Assembly (NCBI GenBank): GCA_041393395.1
Contig: JAWKKG010000003.1
Location: forward strand, 248,001-312,000
Reading direction: 5' to 3'
Source of the DNA: JAGQIB01 sp041393395
Lineage (GTDB): Bacteria > ARS69
DNA: 64,000 nucleotides
Shown here: positions 42,234-50,429 of the stretch, piece by piece
Layout of the letters: every line of letters starts with the position of its first letter
Position numbering within the stretch: the first letter of the stretch is position 1
Notes under the pieces: generated by a model
Seen by the model: only the letters and a program-made list of their open reading frames with translations
What the model was told of the DNA's origin: nothing
The model's database searches: none
Made by a program: the position numbers and the translations under genes

Positions 42234-42973
42234 CCCGGGGCGCGCATCCGGTTCTCTTCCTCGTCACGTGCGAGCACGGCGGGAACTCCGTGCCGGCGCC
42301 GTGGCGCGCGCGGTTTCGCGGCGCCGAGCGGGCGCTCGCGAGTCATCGTGGCTGGGATCCCGGGGCACTCGGTGTGGCCCGAACGTACGCGCGAGAACTC
42401 CGGGCGCCGCTCGTGGCGTCGACCGTGTCGCGCCTCTTCGTGGAGCTCAACCGATCGCTGTCGCACCCGGCCCTGTTCAGCGAGTGGATGCGCGACGTTT
42501 CGGCGGACGACCGCGCGACGATCCTGGATCGCTGGTGGCGCCCGCATCGCGCCGGGGTCGAGGCTCACGTGCGTCGTGCCGTTCGCGACGAACGGACGAT
42601 CGTTCACCTCGCGATGCACACCTTCACCCCGATCTGGGAAGGGAAACGTCGACCGACGGAAATCGGACTCCTGTTCGATCCGCGTCGCGTCCGGGAGGCG
42701 GCGTGGTGTCGGGCCTGGCAGCGCGGGATCGTCCGCGCGGGATTCGTCGCGCATCGCAACCGCCCCTACCGGGGCTGGACCGACGGTCTCACCACGCACC
42801 TGCGGAGCCGCTTCCCCGCTCGCTGCTATCTCGGAATCGAGCTGGAGATCCGTCAGGATTTCTTCGATCCGGGAGGACACGCCCGCCGCGGCCGCGGTGC
42901 GGAGGTCGCGTCCGAGATTCTCCGCGCCATGCCGCGCGCGATTCCGGATTTCGATCGGCGTGCGAGGGTCTGA
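42230..42973 (+). CDS. N-formylglutamate amidohydrolase family enzyme
   Basis: A 247-residue hydrolase whose ATG overlaps the GCS2 stop. VTCEHGGNSVPA supplies the zinc-binding Glu-His, SRLFVELNRSL and HLAMHTFTPIWEGKRRPTEI the remaining ligands and substrate contacts. In histidine degradation the family cleaves N-formylglutamate, but no hut gene is here. In this cassette it more likely hydrolyses an amide made by the two ligases (inference). Confidence 0.87.
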   Translation: MTRGAHPVLFLVTCEHGGNSVPAPWRARFRGAERALASHRGWDPGALGVARTYARELRAPLVASTVSRLFVELNRSLSHPALFSEWMRDVSADDRATILDRWWRPHRAGVEAHVRRAVRDERTIVHLAMHTFTPIWEGKRRPTEIGLLFDPRRVREAAWCRAWQRGIVRAGFVAHRNRPYRGWTDGLTTHLRSRFPARCYLGIELEIRQDFFDPGGHARRGRGAEVASEILRAMPRAIPDFDRRARV

Positions 42974-43030
42974 CGCTTCGTCCAGGTCGTGTCCAGCTTT
43001 GTCGCACAAGGCGCCGTCCCGCACTACTTT

Positions 43031-43086
43031 CGGAAAACCGCAATTCGGTTTGCCGCAGGGAGAGCCGACTTTCCCTTGTTGGCTCT
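43031..43086 (+). ncRNA. Structured leader upstream of the nonaheme lipoprotein gene (candidate)
   Basis: Two consecutive hairpins in the 223-bp gap before the cytochrome gene. The first is 43031-43055, core AAACCG-CAATT-CGGTTT. The second is AGAGCCGAC (43061-43069) with GTTGGCTCT (43078-43086), one wobble, extended outward by GCCGC/GCGGGC. The leader is locally more A+T-rich than its surroundings. It does not match a riboswitch class I can recognise by eye. Confidence 0.35.
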
Positions 43087-43196
43087 GCGGGCACCGGCTA
43101 CCCTGCGCTGGCACCTGTCATCGAACGGCGAGATCGGGCGCCGACGCCCGGGGGGAACATCCTTCCGGAGCCCGCGAGAGCCGGGGGAGAAGGACG

Positions 43197-44678
43197 ATGC
43201 GCAGATCCTGGAGTGTCGGGGCGAAGGCCCTGCTGCCGCTGGTCATGATCGTGCTCATGGCCGGATGCAGCGAAAAAGAGAAGATCGTCTATCGCGATCG
43301 TGACCTATTCAATCCTCCGGCGGACGAGACCCACGGTTTCCTCGGGTACTACGACGCCGAGACCAAGATGACCACCTGCGGCAACTGCCACGTGGGGCAT
43401 CAGGTCGGGTGGGTCGAGACGGCCCACGCGTCGGCCTACCAGACGCTGGAAGACTCCGGCCACGCGGCCGACCATTGCTATCCGTGCCACACCGTGAACG
43501 ACCAGGGCAATCCGCTGGCCGAGGACGGCGGCTGGAAAGTCGCGGCCGTCGAGGCGTATCACGACGTGCAGTGTGAAAGCTGCCACGGCGCCGGACTCAC
43601 GCACGTCGAGAACCCGGATGGCTCGGGCCCGCTCGCGTCGATCGCGATTCCGGCCACGTTCGACGCCGGTTGCGCCGAGTGCCATCAGGGCACGCACCAT
43701 CCGTTCGCGGAGGAGTGGGCGCAGTCCGGTCACGGCTCCGTCGTCAGTAGTCCCTCGTCCCGCCCGGATTGTCAGCCCTGCCACACCGGTCAGGGCGCTC
43801 TCAAGGCCTGGGGCGTGAACGCGAACTACATCGAGAAGGACGACACCGAGCAGCTGGCGATCACCTGCGCGGTCTGCCACGATCCGCACAACGCGACGTA
43901 CGAGCACCAGCTCCGGTTCCCGGTCGAAACGAACTCGATCGAGCTCCACCTGTGCGCTCGTTGCCACAACCGTCGCACGGCTCCGGACGCGTCCTCTTCG
44001 CACGGCCTTGAGCCGCACGCGCCCGAAGCGGCCCTGCTGCTCGGTGACGCGGGCTGGTTCCCGCCGAATTCGAACATCGATCCGGGCCAGATCATCGCGT
44101 CGCACGGCAGCGAAGGAAACCCGACGCTGTGCGCGGCCTGCCACGTGGTGGCGTACGACATCACCGACCAGGACAGCGGTGGCTTCCTGTTCCACTCCAC
44201 GGGACACCTCTTCACGGCGATTCCGTGCGTGGACGAGAACGGCCTCCCGATTCCCGGCGGTTCCTGCAACTACAACGAGACGGAGCGGTCCTTCGTGGGT
44301 TGCGCCGTCGCCGGTTGCCACCTGACGGAAGGCGCCGCGGCGTCCGCTCTCGCGAGTCGCGTGCTGTCGATCACGGCGTGGTCGAATCAGCTGCTCGCGG
44401 CGCTCGAGGCGGTGGATCCGAACCTGGAGGACGCGGGCGGCGAGATCGATCCCACCGACCCGACGTTCACGGTCGCCGAGGGTGCGTTCTACAACTACAA
44501 CCTGGCGAACTTCGGCGGGAGCGCATACGGCGCGTCCGTCCACAACCCGTTCCTCACCGAGGCGCTCCTGATCGCGAGTCTCGCGGCGGTCCAGGATGCG
44601 TATCCGGTGCCGCGCTCCAACGTGGACTACCACCTGGAGCTGCAGAACTTCCTGGCGCGCGTGAGCGTCGTCAACTAG
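43197..44678 (+). CDS. Nonaheme c-type cytochrome lipoprotein
   Basis: A 493-residue lipoprotein; GGGGGAGAAGGA precedes the ATG. The lipobox VLMAGC makes Cys 24 the lipid site. Eight CxxCH motifs start at residues 61, 94, 126, 159, 192, 224, 253 and 312, and a ninth site is CAVAGCH (CX4CH) at 369. The first part (TCGNCHVGHQVGWVETAHAS, CYPCH, CESCH) resembles cytochrome c554/MtrC-type modules; the last 120 residues lack hemes. It probably sits on the outer membrane facing the periplasm or the outside. It is separated from the next operon by a terminator hairpin and only 64 bp. Confidence 0.87.
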   Translation: MRRSWSVGAKALLPLVMIVLMAGCSEKEKIVYRDRDLFNPPADETHGFLGYYDAETKMTTCGNCHVGHQVGWVETAHASAYQTLEDSGHAADHCYPCHTVNDQGNPLAEDGGWKVAAVEAYHDVQCESCHGAGLTHVENPDGSGPLASIAIPATFDAGCAECHQGTHHPFAEEWAQSGHGSVVSSPSSRPDCQPCHTGQGALKAWGVNANYIEKDDTEQLAITCAVCHDPHNATYEHQLRFPVETNSIELHLCARCHNRRTAPDASSSHGLEPHAPEAALLLGDAGWFPPNSNIDPGQIIASHGSEGNPTLCAACHVVAYDITDQDSGGFLFHSTGHLFTAIPCVDENGLPIPGGSCNYNETERSFVGCAVAGCHLTEGAAASALASRVLSITAWSNQLLAALEAVDPNLEDAGGEIDPTDPTFTVAEGAFYNYNLANFGGSAYGASVHNPFLTEALLIASLAAVQDAYPVPRSNVDYHLELQNFLARVSVVN

Positions 44679-44684
44679 CCGACC

Positions 44685-44715
44685 GGCCGGGCTCCTTCGG
44701 GAGCCCGGCCTCTTT
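44685..44715 (+). terminator. Rho-independent terminator with UUCG tetraloop
   Basis: A perfect 11-bp stem (44685-44695 with 44700-44710), C-UUCG-G loop, then TCTTTCCC. It lies 7 bp after the nonaheme cytochrome stop and 33 bp before the next start, so it may partly attenuate the downstream conduit genes. Confidence 0.85.
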
Positions 44716-44742
44716 CCCTCCCCCTCACCACACCGGGACCGG

Positions 44743-46080
44743 ATGCGAATCGCTCGACTCGCGTCGATCGTGGCGCCGCTTTCATTCCTGGCCACGACCC
44801 TCGTCCCGGTTCCGGTCGCCTGGGCCCAAGACGCCCCGGCCGCGAATGGACCCCAGGTTCGCTGCGATCGCTGCCACAACGACCCCGAGTTTCTCGTGGG
44901 CAAGGGAGGATCGCCGGAGGAAGACGTCCGGCTGCTCGTCCCGCCGTCCCTGTTCGAGGACACGGTCCACGCGAAGCTCGCCTGCAGCGAGTGCCACCTC
45001 CAGTACGACGACGCGTATCCGCACCAGCCGGTCAAGGTCACGAAGACCTGCGCCCAGTGTCACGAGGAGCAGGGTCGCGACTGGAACGTCTCCGTACATG
45101 GCCTGGATGCCAGCGGCCGCGGCGAGACACCGGACTGCATGCACTGCCACGGCGTGCACCGCGTGCTCGGCGCGGACCACCGGGAGTCGCGGATCCATCC
45201 GTTGAACGAGGCGGCGCTCTGCGCCGAGTGCCACGCGGACTCGCGGATCATCGACACCTACTTCACGAGCCCGGCCGACAGCACGGCGCGCACGGCCGTG
45301 GAGACGTACCACAAGACCGTGCACGGCATCGCGGCCAGCAAGATGGGCCTCATCGTGACCGCGACGTGCAGCGACTGTCACCGCGCGCACCGGATTCTCC
45401 CCTCGGAGGAGCCGGCGTCCTCGGTCAATCCCGCGAATATCCCCACCACGTGCGGGGGGTGCCACACCGGCGTCTCGGAGCTGTACGACGCGAGCGCCCA
45501 CGGGGTCGCCCTCGCGGAAGGCAAGAAGAACGACGAGGGACACGGCGCGCCCGTCTGCACGAACTGCCACTCGGCGCACGAGATCGCGCCCGTGAACGAG
45601 CCCTGGAAGGCGCACGTGGTGGAGGAGTGCGGGCACTGTCACGAACGTCTCTACGAGACCTACTTCGAGACCTACCACGGCAAGGTCACCCGGCTCGGCG
45701 GGGAGCTCACCGCGAAGTGCAGCGACTGCCACACGCCGCACTCGAACCTCCCGGCGAGCGACGCGAACTCCACCGTGAACGCGCGGAACCTCGTGGCGAC
45801 GTGCAGTCAGTGCCATCCGGACGCGTCCCCGAAGTTCGTGGAGTATCACCCGCACGGCGATCATCGCGACGCGAAGAAGTTCCCCGAGATCTACTGGTCC
45901 TACACGCTCATGTCCGGCCTGCTGGTGGGAACGCTCAGCTTCTTCGGCCTGCACACCGTGCTGTGGCTCGGCCGTGGTCTCGCCGAGACGGTGCGACCGG
46001 CGCGCGGCGAAAAGTCCGACAAGAAGGATGACGAGAGCGGCCCGGGTGGCCCGGATTCCGGAGAGGGAGCGTCGGAATGA
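44743..46080 (+). CDS. Undecaheme periplasmic cytochrome c with C-terminal membrane anchor
   Basis: A 445-residue cytochrome with signal peptide (1-28, VAWA-QD). Eleven CxxCH motifs: CDRCH, CSECH, CAQCH, CMHCH, CAECH, CSDCH, CGGCH, CTNCH, CGHCH, CSDCH, CSQCH. A C-terminal helix (YTLMSGLLVGTLSFFGLHTV, about 385-410) anchors it in the inner membrane, with a charged cytoplasmic tail (Lys/Asp/Glu). Its stop overlaps the ATG of the b-type cytochrome gene. Together they form a likely quinol dehydrogenase that hands electrons to periplasmic carriers, comparable in role to CbcL/ImcH/CymA, though not clearly orthologous. Confidence 0.88.
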   Translation: MRIARLASIVAPLSFLATTLVPVPVAWAQDAPAANGPQVRCDRCHNDPEFLVGKGGSPEEDVRLLVPPSLFEDTVHAKLACSECHLQYDDAYPHQPVKVTKTCAQCHEEQGRDWNVSVHGLDASGRGETPDCMHCHGVHRVLGADHRESRIHPLNEAALCAECHADSRIIDTYFTSPADSTARTAVETYHKTVHGIAASKMGLIVTATCSDCHRAHRILPSEEPASSVNPANIPTTCGGCHTGVSELYDASAHGVALAEGKKNDEGHGAPVCTNCHSAHEIAPVNEPWKAHVVEECGHCHERLYETYFETYHGKVTRLGGELTAKCSDCHTPHSNLPASDANSTVNARNLVATCSQCHPDASPKFVEYHPHGDHRDAKKFPEIYWSYTLMSGLLVGTLSFFGLHTVLWLGRGLAETVRPARGEKSDKKDDESGPGGPDSGEGASE

Positions 46081-46931
46081 GCGCCTCCCGCCCCCTCGCG
46101 GCGTCGGACCGCGGCGCCGGCCCGTACCTCTGGCGATTCAGTCGACTGGAGCGGATTCTCCATCTCGCCGTGGTCGTCTCGTTCTTCGGGCTCGTGCTCA
46201 CCGGCGTTCCGCTGCACTTCTCGGACAAGCCCTGGGCGCGCTGGCTGATCGAGCTCCACGGCGGCGTCGGCGGAGCGAGGATCGTCCATCGGTTCTGCGC
46301 GTGCATCACGTTCGGGTACATGATCACGCACGTGAGCACGCTGATCTCGCGCATCGCCCGCAGCAAGAACAAGAAGAGCTTCTTCTGGGGTCCGGATTCG
46401 ATGGTGCCGCAGCCCAAGGACCTCTTCGACATGATCGCGATGTTCAAGTGGTTCGTGGGGGCCGGCCCGCGGCCGCAGTTCGATCGCTTCAGCTACCTCG
46501 AGAAGTTCGACTACTGGGCCGTGTTCTGGGGAGTGACCATCATCGGCGGCTCCGGGCTCATGCTGTGGTTCCCGGAGGCGTTCGCGAGCTGGGTGCCGGG
46601 GTGGGTGTTCAACGTCGCCACCGTGGTGCACGGAGACGAGGCGCTGCTCGCGCTGTGCTTCATCTTCACGATCCATTTCTTCAACGGTCAGCTCCGACCG
46701 GACAAGTTCCCGCTGGACCTCGTGATCTTCACGGGACGAGCCACCCGGGAGTACATGGAAGACGAGCATCCGCTCGAGCTCGAGCGTCTCGAGGCCGAGG
46801 GGAAGCTCGCCGAGCGGGTGGCGCCGCCCCCTCCGCAGTGGCTGTACGCGGGAGCGGTGGCGCTCGGGTTCTCGGCCATCGCGATCGGGCTGACGCTCGC
46901 GGGGCTCGTGCTGTGGGCGCTCCTGAAGTGA
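46077..46931 (+). CDS. Di-heme b-type cytochrome, quinol-oxidising membrane subunit
   Basis: A 284-residue membrane protein of the formate-dehydrogenase-gamma/cytochrome b561 type. Four core helices carry His candidates in RILHLAVVVSFFG, IVHRFCACITFGYMITH, NVATVVHGDEALL and FTIHFFNGQ; a fifth helix closes the C-terminus (WLYAGAVALGFSAIAIG). The conserved spacing suggests two b hemes between quinone and periplasmic faces. The start overlaps the stop of the 11-heme gene, and its stop overlaps the GTG of the 21-heme gene. Confidence 0.87.
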   Translation: MSASRPLAASDRGAGPYLWRFSRLERILHLAVVVSFFGLVLTGVPLHFSDKPWARWLIELHGGVGGARIVHRFCACITFGYMITHVSTLISRIARSKNKKSFFWGPDSMVPQPKDLFDMIAMFKWFVGAGPRPQFDRFSYLEKFDYWAVFWGVTIIGGSGLMLWFPEAFASWVPGWVFNVATVVHGDEALLALCFIFTIHFFNGQLRPDKFPLDLVIFTGRATREYMEDEHPLELERLEAEGKLAERVAPPPPQWLYAGAVALGFSAIAIGLTLAGLVLWALLK

Positions 46932-48901
46932 TCCGGCGGCCGGCCCTCGCCCGGCTCCTCCTGTTCTCGCTCGCGACGCTGCTCGCCGCCGGGTGCGGCA
47001 AGGAACCGGAGCCGCAACGTCTCCACGCGGAAGCCCACGACGGACTCGCGTGCCTGGATTGCCACGAGAACGCGCCCGGTCCGGTGGGGCTGACGTCCAT
47101 CGAGAACTGCGCCGCGTGTCACGCGATCCAGGATCTGCCCGAGGTCGTGGAGCTCGCGGGCGTGAAGTTCCGGCACCGGGAGCACGCGGGGCTCCTGCCC
47201 GGCATCCACGCGACGTGCAGCGCCTGCCACCACCACCAGGGCGACGGCACGGATCTCGAGGTGGATTCCGGCGCCTGCTTCCTGTGCCACGCGCAGCTTC
47301 CGGCCGCGGACGGTCGCGCGTCGCTCGGGGAGCAGAGCTGCCTCGGGTGCCACGGTCCGGACACGAACCCCGGCCTCGAGCACGCGCCCGGCATCGTGGA
47401 CCACGCGGTGGTGATCGCCCGCGACGTGACGTGTTCCTCGTGCCACTACGACGCGGTGGAGGGCAGCGGCACGGTGCGCAACGAGAAGTGCCTCGAGTGT
47501 CACGGCGCCCCCGGCCTCGCGCCCACGCTGGACAAGGATCTGCAGTACGACGCGGAGTCCATCCACCGCGACCACACCTGGGACGGCAAGGAGCAGAGCT
47601 GTCGACGTTGCCACGAAGCGCTCACCCACCGGGTCCGCTCGCTCGAGAGCACGATGGGTCTGAAGTGCGCGTCGTGTCACCTTCCGGACGATCCGCGGAT
47701 CGCTCCGCCGCAGGACCCGTACGTCCATCGAGCGCAGCAGATCCTCTACTCCGGACTGGCGGCCGGGCACGACAAGATGGCTCCGGCCGGCAAGTTCGCC
47801 GCGAAGGTCTCCTGCACGGCGTGCCACTCGCACGACTCGATGCGCCCGCGCCTCGGCCACGAGATCGTGGCCGCGATCGACGTGGAGTGCACGCAGTGCC
47901 ACGGCCCGAAGTTCGCCGGCCTGCTGAACGGCTGGATCCAGGGCATGCGATCGCGCACGAAGGCGACCGGCGACTACGTGCATCGGGCCGCGGCGGACCC
48001 GCGCGTCCGGGCGTCGGCGCCGGCGGATTCCGCCGTGACCGAGGCCGTGCGTCTCTGGGACATGGTCCACGAGGGGAACGGCGTCCACAACGTTCCGGCG
48101 GCAGACGCGGTGCTTCGTCGTGTGATCGAGGAGACGGCGGGCGCGTGGCGGGAAGCAGGCGTCACGCCACCTGCGCGCCCGAATCTCGGCCCCGATCCCG
48201 CCACGAACCGTTGCGTCCACTGCCACTACGGCATCGAGAACACGCGCGGCAATTTCCTCGGCCGGATGCTCGACCACCGCACCCACGTCATCAACGGGGG
48301 ACTCGACTGCCATCTCTGCCACTCGGATGCCGATCTGTTCCAGGCCGATCGCAAGACGTTCGATCCGCGCCACGGGAAGACGCACGTGTCGCTCGCGGAC
48401 TGCGCGAGCTGCCACCACTCGCCGGCCGAGGCCGGCCAGGCCACCTGCCAGGATTGCCACGACTCCGGCCCCAAGACGGTCGGCCCCGTTTCCACGTTCG
48501 ACGTGAGCTCCTGGCGTGGCGACGCCTGGAGCCATGCCACGCACTCCGCTCTCGAGTGCCAGACGTGCCACGTGACTCCGGTCACGTACGCCCCGGCGGC
48601 CGACGTGATGAAATGCACGGCGTGCCACGAGAATCACCACCAGCCGGGACGTGATTGCGCCCGGTGCCACGGACGACCCGAAACAGCCGACGCTCACGAT
48701 GCCGACACGCACTTCGGATGCGCGGGGTGCCATGACCGCGCGACGATCAGCCGCCTCGACGCGGATCGCGGGATGTGTCTCATCTGTCACGCGGAGCAGC
48801 GTACGGACCACCACGAAGAGACCGACCACGAGTGTTCCGTCTGCCACTTCCTCATGACACCGGAAGGGATGCGCCCCTGGCTCCTGCTCGAGGAGGAGTG
48901 A
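46928..48901 (+). CDS. 21-heme c-type cytochrome lipoprotein
   Basis: A 657-residue lipoprotein (lipobox LLAAGC; GTG start overlapping the previous stop). I count 21 CxxCH motifs, from CLDCH near residue 38 to CSVCH near residue 640, with one long gap of about 110 residues between hemes 11 and 12 (including RLWDMVHEGNGVHNV). Heme content is about one per 31 residues. Many further His residues are available as distal ligands. Size and lipidation fit an outer-membrane conduit cytochrome analogous to OmcB/MtrC. It is encoded directly before the barrel protein. Confidence 0.88.
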   Translation: MIRRPALARLLLFSLATLLAAGCGKEPEPQRLHAEAHDGLACLDCHENAPGPVGLTSIENCAACHAIQDLPEVVELAGVKFRHREHAGLLPGIHATCSACHHHQGDGTDLEVDSGACFLCHAQLPAADGRASLGEQSCLGCHGPDTNPGLEHAPGIVDHAVVIARDVTCSSCHYDAVEGSGTVRNEKCLECHGAPGLAPTLDKDLQYDAESIHRDHTWDGKEQSCRRCHEALTHRVRSLESTMGLKCASCHLPDDPRIAPPQDPYVHRAQQILYSGLAAGHDKMAPAGKFAAKVSCTACHSHDSMRPRLGHEIVAAIDVECTQCHGPKFAGLLNGWIQGMRSRTKATGDYVHRAAADPRVRASAPADSAVTEAVRLWDMVHEGNGVHNVPAADAVLRRVIEETAGAWREAGVTPPARPNLGPDPATNRCVHCHYGIENTRGNFLGRMLDHRTHVINGGLDCHLCHSDADLFQADRKTFDPRHGKTHVSLADCASCHHSPAEAGQATCQDCHDSGPKTVGPVSTFDVSSWRGDAWSHATHSALECQTCHVTPVTYAPAADVMKCTACHENHHQPGRDCARCHGRPETADAHDADTHFGCAGCHDRATISRLDADRGMCLICHAEQRTDHHEETDHECSVCHFLMTPEGMRPWLLLEEE

Positions 48902-48914
48902 CGGGAGGAGCGAG

Positions 48915-50429
48915 ATGACGAACTGTCGCCGGGGACGACGCGCACTGTTCGCGATCGTCCTGCTGCTCGCTGGGGGAAGCACCGCCGCCGCGTCACCGGA
49001 CTGGAGTGTCCGTTGGCATTCGGCGGCGCGAACCACCGAGTTTCGCGGAGTCGAGCTCGACAGCATTCCGGTGGCCGACGCGGTCGCCGATGCCGACGGC
49101 CGGCTCTTCACGCCCGACGGCTACGCCGTCCGCTGCCCGGCGGGATCGGCGTGGTGCTACTTCTATCGTGCCGGTGACGTGGAGCGCAGCTCGCCGATCA
49201 CCTCCGAGCTCGACGTCTCCGCGTGGCGCCTCGGCGTGCCCGGTCTCCGCGCGAAGGTCTCGGCCCGCGCCGCCGGCGATCCCGGCGACACGGCCGTGTG
49301 GCCGGGAACGGATCCGGCGTTCCGGCTCCGCGAGGGCTACCTCGAATGGGCGCACGAGTTCGTGGAGATCCGCGGCGGCCGCCAGTTCGACCCCGGCCGG
49401 TTCGGATTCATCCAGTGGGACGGCGGTCGTCTCCGCGTGCAGGGCTGGAACGGCCGCGCGAGCGCCGCGGTATACGGCGGTCTCGGACTCGCGCGCGGCA
49501 CGTCGCTGTCCGCGACCGATCCGGCTCTCGACGTCCTCGACGAGTTCCGCCCGGCGGATCGCCAGCGCGTGCTCGGGTTCGAGGCCGCGGGCGTGCTTCC
49601 GTGTGCGAACGTCCGGGCGCAGTACCTGCGCGAGATCGATCCGCGCGCCGAGGACTTCGTCACCGAGCGCTTCGGCGCCGAGCTCGACACGCGCGTCGGG
49701 CCGGTCACCGTCAACGCCGGATCGGACTGGGATCTCGCGTTCGGCGAGTGGGGCACCGCGGAGATCGACGCCACCTGGAGGGCCCATCGCCTCGCGGCCG
49801 TATCCGCCGGCGCGCGACGTTACCGGCCGTTCTTCGATCTCTGGACGGTGTGGGGTGCGTTCTCGCCCGTGCCGTACAAGGCCACGCACGCGTCGCTCGC
49901 GCTCGGACCGTGGCGCACGTTGACCGCGAACGGTCGCTTCGAGCACTGGACCTGGGACGACACGGGCACCACGATCCCGCTCGTCGTGACCGAGGACGAC
50001 GGGAAGCGATTCGAGGGACGTCTCGCCTGGCGCCCGGACGATCGCTGGACCGTGACCGGCGGCCTGCAACGCGTGGAGAACGCGGGCGCGTCGATCTGGG
50101 GCGGCGACGGCAGCGTGGGCTACCGCCCCGCCGAGACGCTGGATCTCTCGCTCGACTTCGGCCGCTGGGATCGCCCGATCGAGCTGCGCTACGACGACGC
50201 CGAGCTCACCACCTGGGGTGGCAGCGTGCGCTGGGCCGCGGCCCCCGCGGTGCGCTTCGACCTCGCGCTGCGTCACCTCGACGAGGTCCGAGATCGCCCC
50301 GACGCGTCGCGCGTGGACTGGGGAACCTGGAACGCTTCCCTCGGCCTCACCGTGCAGCTCGACTCGGACCGCACGCGCGGCGTCCCGCCGGCCGTGCTCC
50401 GGATTCCGGAAAGGCAGGTGCCGCGATGA
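48915..50429 (+). CDS. Outer-membrane beta-barrel protein of a porin-cytochrome complex
   Basis: A 504-residue exported protein (signal 1-27, TAAA-SP); GGGAGGAG lies before the ATG. The mature sequence alternates polar and aromatic/hydrophobic residues in strands (AFRLREGYLEWAHEFVEIRG, RWTVTGGLQRVENAGASIWG, RFDLALRHLDEVRD), typical of a large barrel, and has no heme motif. One Cys pair (RCPAGSAWC) is near residue 75. Placed between a 21-heme lipoprotein and a 16-heme periplasmic cytochrome, it is the expected MtrB/OmbB-type sheath. Sequence similarity to MtrB is not evident by eye, so the role rests mainly on context. Confidence 0.72.
   Translation: MTNCRRGRRALFAIVLLLAGGSTAAASPDWSVRWHSAARTTEFRGVELDSIPVADAVADADGRLFTPDGYAVRCPAGSAWCYFYRAGDVERSSPITSELDVSAWRLGVPGLRAKVSARAAGDPGDTAVWPGTDPAFRLREGYLEWAHEFVEIRGGRQFDPGRFGFIQWDGGRLRVQGWNGRASAAVYGGLGLARGTSLSATDPALDVLDEFRPADRQRVLGFEAAGVLPCANVRAQYLREIDPRAEDFVTERFGAELDTRVGPVTVNAGSDWDLAFGEWGTAEIDATWRAHRLAAVSAGARRYRPFFDLWTVWGAFSPVPYKATHASLALGPWRTLTANGRFEHWTWDDTGTTIPLVVTEDDGKRFEGRLAWRPDDRWTVTGGLQRVENAGASIWGGDGSVGYRPAETLDLSLDFGRWDRPIELRYDDAELTTWGGSVRWAAAPAVRFDLALRHLDEVRDRPDASRVDWGTWNASLGLTVQLDSDRTRGVPPAVLRIPERQVPR

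Noticed and set aside
43005..43100. Resemblance of the minus strand (GGCAAACC ... GAAAG ... GGGACG) to a c-di-GMP GEMM riboswitch
   Set aside because: Spacing between the conserved boxes is wrong and no gene lies downstream on that strand.
46688..49111. Minus-strand open frame of about 800 codons opposite the 21-heme cytochrome
   Set aside because: No recognisable motif and incompatible with 21 CxxCH motifs on the plus strand.
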